Source: Pseudomonadota bacterium (GTDB lineage: Bacteria; Pseudomonadota; Gammaproteobacteria; Burkholderiales; Burkholderiaceae_E). Taken from it: a stretch of DNA of 55,423 nucleotides. The stretch is from NCBI GenBank assembly GCA_029779435.1, contig JAKPAM010000157.1:1-55423 (forward strand), in the 5' to 3' direction. The position numbers and the translations under genes are program-made. Below, piece by piece: positions 43,550 through 54,388 of the stretch (its first letter is position 1; each line of letters begins with the position of its first letter). Under the pieces are notes generated by a model, which was not told where the DNA came from, searched no databases, and saw nothing but the letters and a program-made list of their open reading frames with translations.

Positions 43550-44749
43550 TCATGCCTTGCGCGGCGTGAAATAGTGCTCGTACGCCATCCGGTAGTCGAC
43601 CAGCGTGTCGTTCTGCCAGTGGCCGGCGCGCTGCGCGAACACGCGCATCGAGTCGGCGACGCGGCGGAACATCTGGCTTTCGGCATACCGGCGGGTCGCC
43701 ACTTCGTCCCAGGCCTTGAGCTGGGCGCGCAGGATCGCGTCGGATGTCGGCATGAACGTGATGCCGCGACGGTCCTGCTGTTCGATGTAATCGCGCGAGC
43801 AGCGATCGATGAGCTTCCACGAGGCTTCGGCCGAGCACGCCTGCGCGGCCACGCTCAGGATCGCCTGATGCTCGGGCGTGAGAGCGTCGAAACGGCGCCG
43901 GTTGAACAGCAGTTCGAGATTCGCGAACTTCTGGTGGAAGCTGCGCAGCATGCAGACCTTGGCGCCTTGGGACAGCGTGTCGGTAGCGCCGACAGTGACG
44001 TTGTCGATCGTGGCGCCATCGAGCTGGCCGCGGCTGATCGCGGCCGCGGCCTCCTTGTTGGACATCGTGCTGATCGACATCCCCATCGCGGTGAACAGGT
44101 CGACGGACGGCCCGATCGCGCGAAAGCGCACGCCCTTGAGATCGTCGGGCCGCAGCACCGGCCGACGGAACAAGCCGAGCGGCTGCGTGGGCATCGGTGC
44201 GTAGAGCATCGACACGACCTGCATGTTCAGGCTGCTGTAGATTTCGTCGAGCAAGCCCTTGCCGCCGCCGTGCTCGTGCCAGGCCAACAGCATGTTGGGA
44301 TCCATGCCGAACGACGGGCCGCTTCCCCACAGGCTGAACGCGGGGTGCTTGCCGTACCACAGCGACAGGATGCCGTGGCCGCCGTCGAGCACGCCCTTGC
44401 TGACGGCATCGAGCAGATCATAAGGCTTGACGAACGCATCGGCCGGCAGCATGTCGATGCGCAAGCGCCCGGCCGAGATCGCGTTGACCTTGCGCGCGAA
44501 GTCGAGCGCCAGGTCGTGGAACAGATCGTCGGCGGCCCATGCGCTCTGGCAGCGCAGCGTCACGGTCTGCGACGCCGCGGCGGGCGTGGGCGGCGCCGCC
44601 GTGGCCGGCGTGAGCGGGGCCGAAGCCGCGGCCATGGCCCCCATCGGCGAGCCGGACGGTGCGGCGCGCGCGCGCCGGCTCGTCAAGCCCGCGGTCAACG
44701 CGGCGCTCCCGGCGGCGAAGGTCGAAAAGAATCGGCGGCCTTTTTCCAT
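43550..44749 (-). CDS. TRAP-transporter-type substrate-binding protein (DctP family)
   Basis: The product has 399 residues with a twin-Arg-like leader (KGRRFFSTFAAGSAALTAGL) and an Ala/Pro-rich linker before the mature protein. The binding-protein core shows LRCQSAWAADDLFHDLALDFARKV, then PYDLLDAVSKGVLDGGHGI, LFRRPVLRPDDLKGVRFRA (Arg of the carboxylate site) and GQLDGATIDNVTVG. It matches the TRAP DctP/TakP group. No membrane subunits (DctQM) are in the window; this orphan is encoded after the NtrX-type regulator gene. Ligand likely a carboxylate, from family knowledge. Confidence 0.85.
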   Translation of the reverse strand: MEKGRRFFSTFAAGSAALTAGLTSRRARAAPSGSPMGAMAAASAPLTPATAAPPTPAAASQTVTLRCQSAWAADDLFHDLALDFARKVNAISAGRLRIDMLPADAFVKPYDLLDAVSKGVLDGGHGILSLWYGKHPAFSLWGSGPSFGMDPNMLLAWHEHGGGKGLLDEIYSSLNMQVVSMLYAPMPTQPLGLFRRPVLRPDDLKGVRFRAIGPSVDLFTAMGMSISTMSNKEAAAAISRGQLDGATIDNVTVGATDTLSQGAKVCMLRSFHQKFANLELLFNRRRFDALTPEHQAILSVAAQACSAEASWKLIDRCSRDYIEQQDRRGITFMPTSDAILRAQLKAWDEVATRRYAESQMFRRVADSMRVFAQRAGHWQNDTLVDYRMAYEHYFTPRKA

Positions 44750-44885
44750 GCCGGCAAGGCTGAACGAATCCTCCTTGCCTGTGGATCGGGGTTATCCCCG
44801 GAAGCGAGGCCCGCCGCTGCTCGGGCTATCCCGTAGCCCGCGAATAGGTCGCGACATCACGTCGCGCAGGGCGGCGGCGACGCGA

Positions 44886-45662
44886 TCAGCTGCTGTGCTT
44901 GCGATAAGCGCCGCGCGACAGGTCGATGCCGAGCTGCTTGAGCTTGCGGTACAGGTGCGTGCGCTCGAGTCCGGTCTTTTCAGCGACGCGCGTCATGCTG
45001 CCGTGCTCGCGCGACAGGTGGTGCTCGAAATACGCACGCTCGAACGCATCGCGCGCTTCGCGCAGCGGCAGGTCGAGCGGCAGGTCGCGCACCGCGACGT
45101 TGGCGCCGCCGGTCTGCGTGAATCCCGATACGCCGGTATGCGGATGGCCGAGCGCTTCGAAACTGGGCGGAGGCGCCCCCAGGCTCTGGACCGATGCGCC
45201 CGGCATGCCGGCGCCCAATCGCCCGCCGAGCGAGATCGGCGATCCGCCCGCGACGCCGTTGCCGATCGGCTGCGCGACGTTGGGCCGGACCTTACTGCGA
45301 TTCAGGCCCTGTTCGACCGCCTTGAGCAGCTTTTGCAGCGCGATCGGCTTTTCGAGGAAATCGAGCGCGCCGATACGCGTCGCTTCGACGGCCGTATCGA
45401 TCGTGGCATGGCCGGACATCATGATGACGGGCATCGTGAGCTTGCCGTTGGCTGCCCATTCCTTGAGCAGCGTGACGCCATCGGTGTCGGGCATCCAGAT
45501 GTCGAGCAGAACCAGATCGAGCGTGGTGCCCTCCTGTTCCTGCACGACGCGCGCCTGTTGCGCGTTTTCGGCCAGCAGCACCGTGTGTCCTTCGTCTCCC
45601 AGGATTTCCGAGAGCAGCTCGCGGATGCCTATTTCATCATCCACCACCAGTATCTCTGCCAT
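44886..45662 (-). CDS. NtrX-type response regulator lacking the AAA domain
   Basis: The product has 258 residues. Receiver domain (1-120): ILVVDDEIGIRELL, LDLVLLDIWMPDTDG (phosphorylated Asp in LLDIWMPD) and ALDFLEKPI. A Gly/Pro-rich linker of about 75 residues leads to a Fis-type HTH (RVAEKTGLERTHLYRKLKQLGID). The sigma-54 AAA domain of true NtrX is missing, a form found with the NtrY-like kinase in Burkholderiales. Its cognate kinase gene is directly upstream (59-base gap), so the pair probably senses an envelope or nitrogen-related signal. Confidence 0.9.
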   Translation of the reverse strand: MAEILVVDDEIGIRELLSEILGDEGHTVLLAENAQQARVVQEQEGTTLDLVLLDIWMPDTDGVTLLKEWAANGKLTMPVIMMSGHATIDTAVEATRIGALDFLEKPIALQKLLKAVEQGLNRSKVRPNVAQPIGNGVAGGSPISLGGRLGAGMPGASVQSLGAPPPSFEALGHPHTGVSGFTQTGGANVAVRDLPLDLPLREARDAFERAYFEHHLSREHGSMTRVAEKTGLERTHLYRKLKQLGIDLSRGAYRKHSS

Positions 45663-45720
45663 ACGACTCCGCTCTGACTGTAGTCTTCCGTTGATCGTTC
45701 GCCGTCAAAACCCGGACATT

Positions 45721-48042
45721 TCACCGAACCAACGGCTCAATACCAGGATTGTCCACATTTTTGGCCAGTTTGGTAAATAGTACCGACACTTGCGCTCCCT
45801 TGGGCTTGTCCTGCGATTCGCTCCAATTGGCGACATCGATGCGCGCACCGTGCTCTTCGACGATCTTGCGGACGATGGCCAGGCCCAGGCCGGTGCCCTT
45901 GGCCTTGGATGTGACATAGGGTTCGAACGCGCGCGCGAGCATTGCCGGAACGAAGCCCTCGCCATTGTCGCGCACCATCAGGCGCACGGCCGGCGAGCCA
46001 TCCGGCAGGATCAGCCGCTCGGTGCTGACCTCGATGCGGGGAGGCTGGCGATGCTCGGTCGCTTCGAGCGCATTCTTGACCAGGTTGTGGATGACCTGCC
46101 GCAGTTGCGTGCGATCGCCCAGCAGCTCTGGCAAGGATGGCGACAGCGAGGAGACGATGACGGCGCCGTTGGGCGTGCTCGCGTATAGATGCAGCACGTC
46201 GTCGACGAGACTGTTCAGGTTCAACGGCGCCAGGCGCGCCGCGGGCAGGCGCGCATAGTCGCGGAACTCGTCGACCATGATCGTCAGCGCGCCGACCTGG
46301 CTGATGATGGTCTGCGCGTTGCGATGCAGGAACTCGGCATCCGCGGGGCTGAGTTTGTCGAGCAGCTTGCGTTCGATGCGCTCGGCCGAGAGCTGGATCG
46401 GCGTGAGCGGGTTCTTGATCTCGTGCGCGAGGCGGCGCGCGACCTCGGCCCAGGCGACGGCGCGCTGCGCGGAGATCACTTCGCTGATGTCGTCGATGAC
46501 GATCACGTAGCCGATGCGGCGATCGGGCAGGATCGAACCGCGCGCCAGGATCGTCTGCGCTGCCGTGCCGTCGTGCGTGCGCTCCTTGGGCGAACCGTCG
46601 CGTTGCAGTGCGAACTGGCGCTGCCAGCTATCGAGCCCCGCCGCCACCTGCTCGTTGAACGCCGCGCGAAACTCGCGCGCCAGCGGTTCGAGTCGGGGGA
46701 TCTGCGTCAGCGGCTGGCCGAGGTAATCGTCCAGCGGCGTCTGCAGGATGCGGTCGGCACCGGGGTTGGCCAGCGTCAGCCGCTGGTCGGCATCGAGCAC
46801 GAGCACGCCGGCGTTCAAATTGGCCAGCACGCTTTCGAGCCGCGTATGCGCGGCTTCGAGTTCGCGCTGCTTGCGATCGACCTGCGCGCGCGCTTCCTGC
46901 AACTGATGCGTCATCGCGTTGAACGAGCGCGTCAGCACGCCCAGCTCGCCCCGCGTCGAGTAGTCCTTGACCGGGCGGAAGTCGCCTTCGGCGACCTTGC
47001 GCGTGGCGGCCGCGAGGTTGGCCAGCGGCCCGACCAGCCAGCCGGCCAGCAGGAACGCGCCGGCCACCGCCGAGAACAGGGTCAGGAAAAAGATCAGCGA
47101 CAGCGTGATGCGGTAGAGCTTCTTGAGGTCGCCGCGCGTGGCCGACAGCGCCTTGTAGCCGGCATAGCCCTGCTGGACGGCCTCGGCGTTGGCGGCCAGC
47201 ACGCTGGGCACGGGCTGGATCAACTGGATGAAGACGCTGTCATCGAAGCGCGGCCGTTCGGTCGGCAGCGGCACGATGACGCGCAATCGGGGTTCGCGGT
47301 CGCCGCGCGGCGTGCCGTCGAGCAGCGCCGTGGTCGGATCGGGGTCGACGCCTTCATAACCGACGAACAGGCGCGTGATGCGCGCCTGGCGCAGCGCATG
47401 CGCGGGCGGCAGGTCGGGAATCAACCGGGCATAAGGGCCGCCGCTGGCGGTGATCATCAGCCCCGAACCGGTGACGATCAGCGCATCCATGATGCCGTAC
47501 TGGTCGCGCAGCCGCCCGAGCGTGGGCGCCCAGTTCTGCGGCAGCGTGTCGTCGATCTGCGAGGCGATGTTGCGCGCCTTCAGCGTGAGGTCGGCCATCT
47601 GCGAATCGAGCGAGGCCCGCCCCAGGCTCAGGCCCGATTCGAGCGCTTGCTCGACCGGCACGTCGAACCATGATTCGATCGAGCGTCCGATGAACTGGAC
47701 CGCCACGACATAGATCAGCGCCACCGGCAGCACCGTCATAAGCACGAACGCGGTGGCCATGCGCGCCATCAGCCGCGTGCCGAATACGCCGCGCCGATAG
47801 CGCAGCACGAGCCGGCGCAGCAGTTCGATCACCAGTACGAACACGGCGATCGCGGTGCCACCGGTCAGGCCCAGCAGCAGCGGGAAGTGCTCCTGGAACA
47901 GCGAGGTGTTGGCCGTGGCGGTCGTCAGGATCGCCAGCAGCAGCACCGACAGTGCCAACGCCGCGATCAGCGACAACCGCAGCGCGCGACTGATCGCACG
48001 CGTATTGCCGTCGGCTACGGTTTGAACTCGAACCGTTTCCAT
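45721..48042 (-). CDS. NtrY-type membrane sensor histidine kinase
   Basis: ATG 48042 (Met7 of the open frame) gives 773 residues. Several N-terminal membrane helices flank a periplasmic/sensor region. HAMP (GPLANLAAATRKVAEGDFRP...), a coiled-coil, and a PAS-like domain (LANLNAGVLVLDADQRLTLAN) follow. The kinase core has the H-box AHEIKNPLTPIQLSAERIE, the N-box HNLVKNALEAT, and RDNGEGF and KGTGLGLAIV ATP-binding boxes. It is the partner of the regulator encoded downstream. Its start overlaps the DUF4390 gene by about 28 bases. Confidence 0.92.
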   Translation of the reverse strand: METVRVQTVADGNTRAISRALRLSLIAALALSVLLLAILTTATANTSLFQEHFPLLLGLTGGTAIAVFVLVIELLRRLVLRYRRGVFGTRLMARMATAFVLMTVLPVALIYVVAVQFIGRSIESWFDVPVEQALESGLSLGRASLDSQMADLTLKARNIASQIDDTLPQNWAPTLGRLRDQYGIMDALIVTGSGLMITASGGPYARLIPDLPPAHALRQARITRLFVGYEGVDPDPTTALLDGTPRGDREPRLRVIVPLPTERPRFDDSVFIQLIQPVPSVLAANAEAVQQGYAGYKALSATRGDLKKLYRITLSLIFFLTLFSAVAGAFLLAGWLVGPLANLAAATRKVAEGDFRPVKDYSTRGELGVLTRSFNAMTHQLQEARAQVDRKQRELEAAHTRLESVLANLNAGVLVLDADQRLTLANPGADRILQTPLDDYLGQPLTQIPRLEPLAREFRAAFNEQVAAGLDSWQRQFALQRDGSPKERTHDGTAAQTILARGSILPDRRIGYVIVIDDISEVISAQRAVAWAEVARRLAHEIKNPLTPIQLSAERIERKLLDKLSPADAEFLHRNAQTIISQVGALTIMVDEFRDYARLPAARLAPLNLNSLVDDVLHLYASTPNGAVIVSSLSPSLPELLGDRTQLRQVIHNLVKNALEATEHRQPPRIEVSTERLILPDGSPAVRLMVRDNGEGFVPAMLARAFEPYVTSKAKGTGLGLAIVRKIVEEHGARIDVANWSESQDKPKGAQVSVLFTKLAKNVDNPGIEPLVR

Positions 48043-48773
48043 TCTGTCTGCAGCGTCCAATCCTTGCTGGTCAGCGCGGTGACCTGGAATGGTTTCGGGA
48101 GTTGGGTGGGATCGAGCCGGATGCGCACCTGGCCTTCATAGCGCTTGCCGTAGCGGATGCGCTCGGCTTCGACGAAACGCCAGTCGCGGATCTTGCCGAG
48201 CGCGGCCAACGCATCGGCCAGGTCGCCGAACGCGTACTGCTGGCCATTGGCGTGGAGCCGATACTGGCGCGACAACGCATGGAAGGACAGACGATAAGTC
48301 TGAACGGATGCGGCGACCTTGTCATCCATCCAGTACCAGCGCGGCTCGAACAGCTCGGCCTCGACGAGGAAGCTCAGCGGCACGCCCTTGCTGACGGCCT
48401 CTTCCAGGCGCGGCGGCAGCGTGATCGTGAAATCGACCCACAGCATGAACGCATCGCCTTCGACGGCCGGTTCGAGCCGGATCCGGAAAGCGTCGATCGG
48501 CGCGCCATCCTGCGCGCGCGCGTCTTGCGGCGAGTGGGCGATGAGAACCATCGCGGCGAGTGCCACGGCCGCCCCACGCAGCCACAGGCGTCGGGGGAGG
48601 ACCGGCGCGCGCGCGGCGGACGCGCACTCACGCACCGGCGATTGCCGAGCGAACGGCGCGGCAGCCAGGCATTCGCGCGGCGGGAACGGCGCCCGCTGCA
48701 GCGCACGGTCCCTCCGAAGCGTGGACCTTGGAAGCGTCGCCGGCTGCAACGCGCAGTCTCCTGGCGGCGTCAC
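48015..48773 (-). CDS. DUF4390 family protein
   Basis: The product has 252 residues; ATG 48773 overlaps the rsmB stop (ATGA). One membrane segment or signal-like stretch (about 67-88, GAAVALAAMVLIAHSPQDARA) follows a basic N-terminal tail. The rest has RLEPAVEGDAFMLWVDFTITLPPRLEEA and YRLHANGQQYAFGDLADALAALGKI, blocks I associate with DUF4390, regularly encoded between rsmB and ntrY in betaproteobacteria. Function unknown; probably periplasmic. Confidence 0.85.
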   Translation of the reverse strand: MTPPGDCALQPATLPRSTLRRDRALQRAPFPPRECLAAAPFARQSPVRECASAARAPVLPRRLWLRGAAVALAAMVLIAHSPQDARAQDGAPIDAFRIRLEPAVEGDAFMLWVDFTITLPPRLEEAVSKGVPLSFLVEAELFEPRWYWMDDKVAASVQTYRLSFHALSRQYRLHANGQQYAFGDLADALAALGKIRDWRFVEAERIRYGKRYEGQVRIRLDPTQLPKPFQVTALTSKDWTLQTEWKRFEFKP

Positions 48774-50323
48774 ACCGGTTTTTGCAGCAGGCAGTAATAG
48801 AAGCCGTCATGATCCCGTACCGGTTCGGCCTCGGCGGCCGGCAGGAATGGGACGCCGGGCAGCAGGATCCGACCGATGCCAGTCCCGCGGCGGCGCTGAC
48901 TGCCTGTCGATCCCGTCGGCTCGTCCGGCAGGCCGGGCGCCGCGTCGGCCGCGCCCAGCGGCAGCACGGCCGCGTCGGGATGCGCGTCCAGGAACGTGCC
49001 GACCACGCCCTCACCCTCCTGCCGGAACGCCGAGCAGGTGGCGTAGAGCAATTTACCACCCGGCCCGAGCAGCGGCCAAAGCGCGGCCAGCAATTGGACC
49101 TGCATGCGGCAAAGTGTCGCGAGGTCGCTACGCCGGCGCAACCAGCGGATGTCCGGGTGCCGGCCGACGATGCCGGAGGCCGAGCACGGCGCATCGAGCA
49201 GGATGCGATCGAACGGGCGGCCGTCCCACCAGGCCGCCGGATCGGTCGCGTCGGCAGCACGCAGCGCGATGCGGCGGTCGGCGGTCGGCTCGGCCAGGCC
49301 CAACCGCCGCAGGTTGTCGTCGACACGGCGAAGGCGCGTCGCATCGACGTCCAACGCCAGCACGTCGCAGTCGACGCATTCGAGCAGATGCGCGGTCTTG
49401 CCTCCCGGGGCGGCGCAGGCATCGAGTACGCGGTGGCCCGGCGCCACGTCGAGCCACCGCGCGGCGAGCTGGGCGCCGTAGTCCTGTACCGAGAACAGGC
49501 CATCGGCGAAGCCGGGCAGGCGCGAGACGTCGGTGCTGCGCGGCAGGCGGATCGCGTCGCCTTCGATCGGTTCGGCCGGCCAGCCTTCGGCATGCAGCCC
49601 GGCGAGCACCGCCGCGACGTCGGCTCGGCGGCGATTGACGCGCAGGATCAGCGGTGCCTGGCGGTTGCTGGCGGCAACGATCGCTTCCCAGTCGGCCGGA
49701 TGATCGGCCCTAAGGAGATCGAGCCACCAGGCCGGCAGGTTCCAGCGGGCCTCGGGCTGCCGTCGCGCCTGGGCATCGAGCGTATCGCGTTCGCGCAGGA
49801 AGCGGCGCAGCGTGGCGTTGAGAAAGGCCGCGGCGGGCTCGCCGCCGAGCTGGCGCGCGGCACGCACGGCCTGGTCGACGAGCACCGCGTCGGCTCGGGA
49901 GGGGGAAGCGGCGGCCTGCGACGGGGCGATTGACGATGTCGCGGCAACCGAGGGCGGGACCGCAGACGCAACCGCAGAAGCGGAAGCAGCGGAGCTCGGG
50001 GCGGTGGCGCCGGCTTCGAGGGGCGCCCATTGCGCGAGCACGATCTGCTGCAACGCGGCCAGCGGCGCGGCGGGCGGGCGGCGATTCAACTGAGCGCCGA
50101 TCGCACGGCACCATCCCAGATGGCGGACGGCACCGGTGGCGAAACTCTGCAGCGCGGCGCGCGATGGACCCTGCAGCTGGTGCTCGCGCGCGGCGGCATC
50201 GATCGCGTCGGGCAGACGCCGGCCCGCCTGGACGGCGGCCAATGCCTGCGCGGCCGCCAGAAATTCGCGCCCCAGCGGGGCGCGATCGGACGAATGCGGC
50301 GAGGCCGGTGCCGGCGGCCTCAC
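48770..50323 (-). CDS. rsmB: 16S rRNA m5C967 methyltransferase RsmB
   Basis: The product has 517 residues. An N-terminal NusB-like domain (about 20-100 and 145-180) is interrupted by an Ala/Ser-rich insertion at about 107-142, making the protein longer than usual (about 430-460). The methyltransferase domain shows [17 protein letters not shown] (SAM loop), [18 protein letters not shown] (one catalytic Cys) and LLYATCSAF (the other Cys), then [13 protein letters not shown] before it. It modifies C967 of 16S rRNA in the cytoplasm. Its stop couples to the DUF4390 gene, and it overlaps the htpX stop by 4 bases. Confidence 0.94.
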   Translation of the reverse strand: MRPPAPASPHSSDRAPLGREFLAAAQALAAVQAGRRLPDAIDAAAREHQLQGPSRAALQSFATGAVRHLGWCRAIGAQLNRRPPAAPLAALQQIVLAQWAPLEAGATAPSSAASASAVASAVPPSVAATSSIAPSQAAASPSRADAVLVDQAVRAARQLGGEPAAAFLNATLRRFLRERDTLDAQARRQPEARWNLPAWWLDLLRADHPADWEAIVAASNRQAPLILRVNRRRADVAAVLAGLHAEGWPAEPIEGDAIRLPRSTDVSRLPGFADGLFSVQDYGAQLAARWLDVAPGHRVLDACAAPGGKTAHLLECVDCDVLALDVDATRLRRVDDNLRRLGLAEPTADRRIALRAADATDPAAWWDGRPFDRILLDAPCSASGIVGRHPDIRWLRRRSDLATLCRMQVQLLAALWPLLGPGGKLLYATCSAFRQEGEGVVGTFLDAHPDAAVLPLGAADAAPGLPDEPTGSTGSQRRRGTGIGRILLPGVPFLPAAEAEPVRDHDGFYYCLLQKPV

Positions 50324-51174
50324 GCGGGCACGCCCGCCGCCAGCGCCCGCAGCCTGCGCACGCGCTCCTCGGTCGGCGGGTGGGTGCTGAACAGCCCGGC
50401 CAGGCCGCCGCCGCGCAGCGGATTCATGATCATCATCTGCGCGGTCTCGGGGTGCGCTTCAGCCGGCGGCAACGGCGTGCCCGACGCGTACGCATGGATC
50501 TTCTCGAGCGCGGACGCCAGCGCCATCGGGTCGCCGGAGATCTCGGCCCCGCCGCGATCGGCCTCGTATTCGCGCGCCCGCGAGATCGACATCTGGATCA
50601 GGCTGGCCGCCAGCGGCGCGAGCAGCGCCACCGCGATGCTTGCGATCGGGTTCGTCGGACGGCCGTTCTCGTCGCGCCCGCCGAAGAACATCGCGAAGTT
50701 GGCCAGCGCCGAGATCGCGCCGGCCATCGTCGCCGAGATCGTCGAGATCAGGATGTCGCGATGCTTGACATGCGCCAGCTCGTGCGCCATCACCCCCCGC
50801 AGCTCGCGGGCGGACAGCACCCGCAGGATGCCGGTGGTCGCGGCGACGGCGGCGTGCTCGGGGTTGCGGCCGGTGGCGAACGCGTTGGGCGCGGCTTCGT
50901 CGATCAGGTACACGCGCGGCATCGGCAAGCCGGCCTTTTGCGCCAGCTCCTGCACCATCCCGTAGAACTGCGGCGCGCTCCCGGCATCGACCTCCTGCGC
51001 GTTGTACATGCGCAGGACCATCTTGTCCGAGAACCAGTAGGCGAAGAAGTTGGACAGCACCGCGAACCCCAGGGCCATCATCATGCCCTGGCGACCGCCG
51101 ATCGCGCCGCCGACCACGCCGAACAGCGCGGTGATCGCCGCCATCAGGATGGCTGTCTTGACCCAGTTGAACAT
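50320..51174 (-). CDS. htpX: membrane zinc metalloprotease HtpX
   Basis: ATG 51174 has GGGAG six bases upstream and gives 284 residues beginning [17 protein letters not shown]; upstream in-frame residues are not family-like. Two N-terminal membrane helices precede the zinc motif [12 protein letters not shown] (HExxH), and two further helices flank [20 protein letters not shown] supplies the third ligand Glu. It degrades misfolded inner-membrane proteins. It is in its usual place next to fmt in this order. Confidence 0.95.
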   Translation of the reverse strand: MFNWVKTAILMAAITALFGVVGGAIGGRQGMMMALGFAVLSNFFAYWFSDKMVLRMYNAQEVDAGSAPQFYGMVQELAQKAGLPMPRVYLIDEAAPNAFATGRNPEHAAVAATTGILRVLSARELRGVMAHELAHVKHRDILISTISATMAGAISALANFAMFFGGRDENGRPTNPIASIAVALLAPLAASLIQMSISRAREYEADRGGAEISGDPMALASALEKIHAYASGTPLPPAEAHPETAQMMIMNPLRGGGLAGLFSTHPPTEERVRRLRALAAGVPA

Positions 51175-51255
51175 TCGGTACTCCCGTGGGACGTGACTGT
51201 CGAGGCGCCTGGACACCAAGCGCAGAAGTGTAGGTGGGGACGCCGGTCCGGCGCT

Positions 51256-52257
51256 TCAACCGGCCGGATCGGCCGGCCCATCCACGTCAAACTGACAGTA
51301 TTCTGACAGCTTCAATCCTTGCAGCAGTTGCCTGACCGACAGGCGCTTGCCTCCGGGACGCTGGAGAACCTGCAGGGCCAACGCCCCATCGCCGCAGGCC
51401 ACCCACCATTCCTGATCCGTACGTCGCACGGTGGCGCCCGGCCCGACCGGCTGCCCGAGCGCGCAGGTGGCCGCGCACGCGTCGGCGAGTGCTTTCCGGT
51501 CGGTGACCGGCCGCGCCTGCCAGATCTTCAGCGACGGGCCCGGCTGGCTGGTGGCGATGCAGCCCGGGAACGGGTCGAACGCCCGGATGCGATCGGCGAG
51601 GCTGACAGCCGGCAAGCGCCAATCGATCACGCCTTCGGCCTTGTCGAGCTTGGCGGCATAGGTGACGCCCTGATCCGGCTGAGCCACCGGAACGAGGCTG
51701 CCGGCCTGCGCCTCGACCAACGCCTGGACGATCAGGCGACCGCCCAGTTCGGCCAGCCGATCATGCAGGACCGCGGCATTGTCCTCGGGGCCGATGGGGA
51801 GCGCCTCCCGCAGCAGCATCGCGCCGGTATCCAGGCCCTCGTCCATCTGCATGATCGTGATGCCGGTCTGGGCATCGCCCGCCTCGATCGCGCGCTGGAT
51901 CGGGGCGGCGCCCCGCCAGCGCGGCAGCAGCGAGGCATGGATGTTCAGGCAGCCCAGGCGCGGCGCGGCCAGCACCGGCGCAGGCAGGATCAGCCCGTAG
52001 GCGGCAACGATCATCGCGTCGGCGCCGACGTCGGCGATCACCTGCTGCGCGGCATCGTCCCGCAGCGTGCGCGGCTGGAACACCGGCAATCCGGCGGCCA
52101 TGGCGGTCTGCTTGACCGGGCTGGCCTGCAGCTTCTGGCCCCGTCCGGCGGCCTTGTCGGGACGAGACAGCACGAGGGCGACATCGTGGCCGGCGGCCAT
52201 CAACGCGCGCAACGCGACGTCGGCGAATTCGGGAGTTCCGGCAAAGATCAGACGCAT
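51256..52257 (-). CDS. fmt: methionyl-tRNA formyltransferase
   Basis: The product has 333 residues. [19 protein letters not shown] opens the N-terminal formyltransferase domain; the catalytic block is [20 protein letters not shown], with AYGLILP before it and the [17 protein letters not shown] loop after it. The C-terminal tRNA-binding domain starts around residue 205 ([11 protein letters not shown]). It formylates initiator Met-tRNA, and the deformylase that reverses this on proteins is encoded just upstream. Confidence 0.96.
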   Translation of the reverse strand: MRLIFAGTPEFADVALRALMAAGHDVALVLSRPDKAAGRGQKLQASPVKQTAMAAGLPVFQPRTLRDDAAQQVIADVGADAMIVAAYGLILPAPVLAAPRLGCLNIHASLLPRWRGAAPIQRAIEAGDAQTGITIMQMDEGLDTGAMLLREALPIGPEDNAAVLHDRLAELGGRLIVQALVEAQAGSLVPVAQPDQGVTYAAKLDKAEGVIDWRLPAVSLADRIRAFDPFPGCIATSQPGPSLKIWQARPVTDRKALADACAATCALGQPVGPGATVRRTDQEWWVACGDGALALQVLQRPGGKRLSVRQLLQGLKLSEYCQFDVDGPADPAG

Positions 52258-52326
52258 CGGCGAATGATACCGACCCGCCCCGGAAGCGAGCGTGCCGGGA
52301 CCGGCGGCCTTTCGCCGCGAGGCGTG

Positions 52327-52845
52327 TCAGGCGGCTTTTTCCGCCGCCTTTTCGGCCGCCTTGGCCAGCTTGGTGCGGATGCGGCCCTGCTTGAGGCGCG
52401 ACAGGTACTGGACGAACACCTTGCCGTCGAGGTGATCGATCTCGTGCTGGACGCAGACGGCCAGCAGGCCATCGGCCTCGAACGTGTACGGCTGTCCGGA
52501 CAGATCCAGCGCCTTGACGGTGACGCGGTCGGGACGCTCGACCTCATCGTAGATGCCGGGCACCGACAGGCAGCCTTCTTCGTAGACCTTGGAATCTTCG
52601 CTTCGCGTCAGGATCTCGGGATTGATCAGCACGCGCAGGTCGGACTTGTCCTCGGATACGTCGATGACGACGACGCGCTTGTGCACGTCGACCTGGGTGG
52701 CGGCCAGCCCGACACCGGGCGCCGCGTACATCGTCTCGGCCATGTCCTGGACGAGCCGGCGGATCGCGTCGTCGACCTGTGCGACCGGCTCGGCGACCCG
52801 ATGCAGGCGAGCGTCGGGATAGTGAAGAATCGGCAGTACGGCCAT
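52327..52845 (-). CDS. def: peptide deformylase
   Basis: The product has 172 residues from ATG 52845 (the frame is open further, to 53313, but that is antisense to the LysM gene). Motifs: [16 protein letters not shown] and QHEIDHLDG, the three zinc-site motifs. Start [11 protein letters not shown] is typical. The C-terminus carries an Ala/Lys-rich repetitive tail ([11 protein letters not shown]). It removes the formyl group from nascent chains and is likely cotranscribed with fmt. Confidence 0.96.
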   Translation of the reverse strand: MAVLPILHYPDARLHRVAEPVAQVDDAIRRLVQDMAETMYAAPGVGLAATQVDVHKRVVVIDVSEDKSDLRVLINPEILTRSEDSKVYEEGCLSVPGIYDEVERPDRVTVKALDLSGQPYTFEADGLLAVCVQHEIDHLDGKVFVQYLSRLKQGRIRTKLAKAAEKAAEKAA

Positions 52846-52999
52846 CGGGGTAAAACAACCGTCTATAAAGACATGGAATGCGGCGCCTGGGGGCGATGGG
52901 CAGAATCTGAGCCCAAGTCTAGGAATTTCAAGATCATCCAGGGCCGCGTCTCGAAGGTTGTATCGGCCTTCGCGCGGGCGGACCACAACCGGGTCAGCA

Positions 53000-54184
53000 A
53001 TGAAAAAGTTTAGCACGCGGGTTTTGGCGCGGACAGCCGCGCTGACGACGACGCTGGCGGGCGCGGCGCTGGCGCCGACGGCCGGGCCGGGTACCGCCGC
53101 CATGATCGCCGGGCTGGCCGGCTGGGCCGCCATCGCCGGCCCGTCGACCGCGTACGCCCAGGCCAAGGCCACGCCGCCGCTGGAGATCGCCAAGGACGCG
53201 CCGGACAAATACATCGTCGTCAAGGGCGACACGCTTTGGGACATCTCCGGGCGCTTCCTGGAAAAGCCGTGGCGCTGGCCCGAGATCTGGGAACTGAACC
53301 GCGAGCAGATCAACGATCCGCACTGGATCTATCCGGGCGACATCGTCTACCTGGATCGCAACGCCGCGGGCCAGCCCCGGTTGCGGCTGGGGCGCCCCAT
53401 CGGCGGCAAGGGCGGTCTCGGCGACGGCGCGCTGGGCGCCCAGGCGCGGCTCCAGCCGATGACCCGGTCCGAATCGCTGGGGCGCAACGCGATCCCGACG
53501 ATCGATGCCGCGGCGATCGACGCGTTCCTGAACCGCCCGCTGATCGTCGACGAAGCGTCGATGATGCAGAACCCGTACATCGTCGGCACCGAAGAGGGGC
53601 GCCTGTACTTGTCAACCGGCGACATGGCCTACGCGCGCGGCCTGGGCGAACAGCCGGCCCAGGACTGGCACATCTACCGACCGTCCAAGCCGCTGATCGA
53701 TCCGGACACCCGCAGGCCGATCGCGCTCGAGGCGCTGTACATCGGCTCGGCACGGCTGGAAAAGAACGGCGACCCGGCAACGCTGCGGATCACCGGCACC
53801 AACGAGGAGATCGGTACCGGTGATCGGCTGATGCCGGCCGAACGCAGCCGCACGATCAACTATGCGCCGCACGCGCCGGACAGCGAGATCAACGGCCGCG
53901 TCGTTTCCGTCTATCGCGGCGTCGCCCAGGCCGGACGCAACAACGTCGTGGCGCTGAACGTCGGGCAGGCGCAGGGCATCGAGGTCGGCCACGTGCTGTC
54001 GATCAGCAAACGCGGCCAGCTCGTGCCCGATCGCGACGGCCCGGTCCGCGGCCAGATGGTCAAGCTGCCGGACGAGGCGGTCGGCTATCTGCTGGTCTTC
54101 CGCGTGTTCGACCACGTGTCGTACGGCCTGATCCTGGATGCGTCCAAGGCCATCGCCATCGGCGACAACGTGACCACGCCCTGA
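53000..54184 (+). CDS. LysM-domain exported protein
   Basis: The product has 394 residues from ATG 53000. A long Ala-rich signal region (about 1-53, ending TAYAQA) precedes one LysM domain at about 71-118 ([43 protein letters not shown]). The remainder has beta-rich blocks ([34 protein letters not shown]) and is typical of the peptidoglycan-binding protein divergently paired with def in Burkholderiales. Probably periplasmic; precise role unknown. Confidence 0.9.
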   Translation: MKKFSTRVLARTAALTTTLAGAALAPTAGPGTAAMIAGLAGWAAIAGPSTAYAQAKATPPLEIAKDAPDKYIVVKGDTLWDISGRFLEKPWRWPEIWELNREQINDPHWIYPGDIVYLDRNAAGQPRLRLGRPIGGKGGLGDGALGAQARLQPMTRSESLGRNAIPTIDAAAIDAFLNRPLIVDEASMMQNPYIVGTEEGRLYLSTGDMAYARGLGEQPAQDWHIYRPSKPLIDPDTRRPIALEALYIGSARLEKNGDPATLRITGTNEEIGTGDRLMPAERSRTINYAPHAPDSEINGRVVSVYRGVAQAGRNNVVALNVGQAQGIEVGHVLSISKRGQLVPDRDGPVRGQMVKLPDEAVGYLLVFRVFDHVSYGLILDASKAIAIGDNVTTP

Positions 54185-54388
54185 TCGCGCGGCATCGGTC
54201 GCACGGGTAGCGGTATCGCGGCCCGTAGAGCAACGGAGAAGACCGGTCGCGGGGCGATGCCCCCGGACGGAGCCCTGCGGACGATGCCGATGGCTATTCC
54301 TACCGGCTAGCTTCGCGCCGGGCGGGTCTTCTCTAACATCCGGAGCACACCGCCGGTATCGTCCCGGCCGCTTCGCTCCGGATTGCCG

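Noticed and set aside
46189..47673. 494-codon plus-strand frame antisense to the NtrY-type kinase
   Set aside because: Antisense shadow from third-position GC bias; His/Arg/Gln-rich sequence without domains. Similar antisense frames at 1977-3344, 9495-10709, 12388-13896 and 48560-49933 were dropped for the same reason.
52846..53313. N-terminal extension of peptide deformylase
   Set aside because: The extra residues are antisense to the LysM gene and the standard start at 52845 fits the family.
54237..54332. 8-bp inverted repeat AGAAGACC/GGTCTTCT upstream of dprA
   Set aside because: The arms are 80 bases apart with no supporting structure; likely chance.
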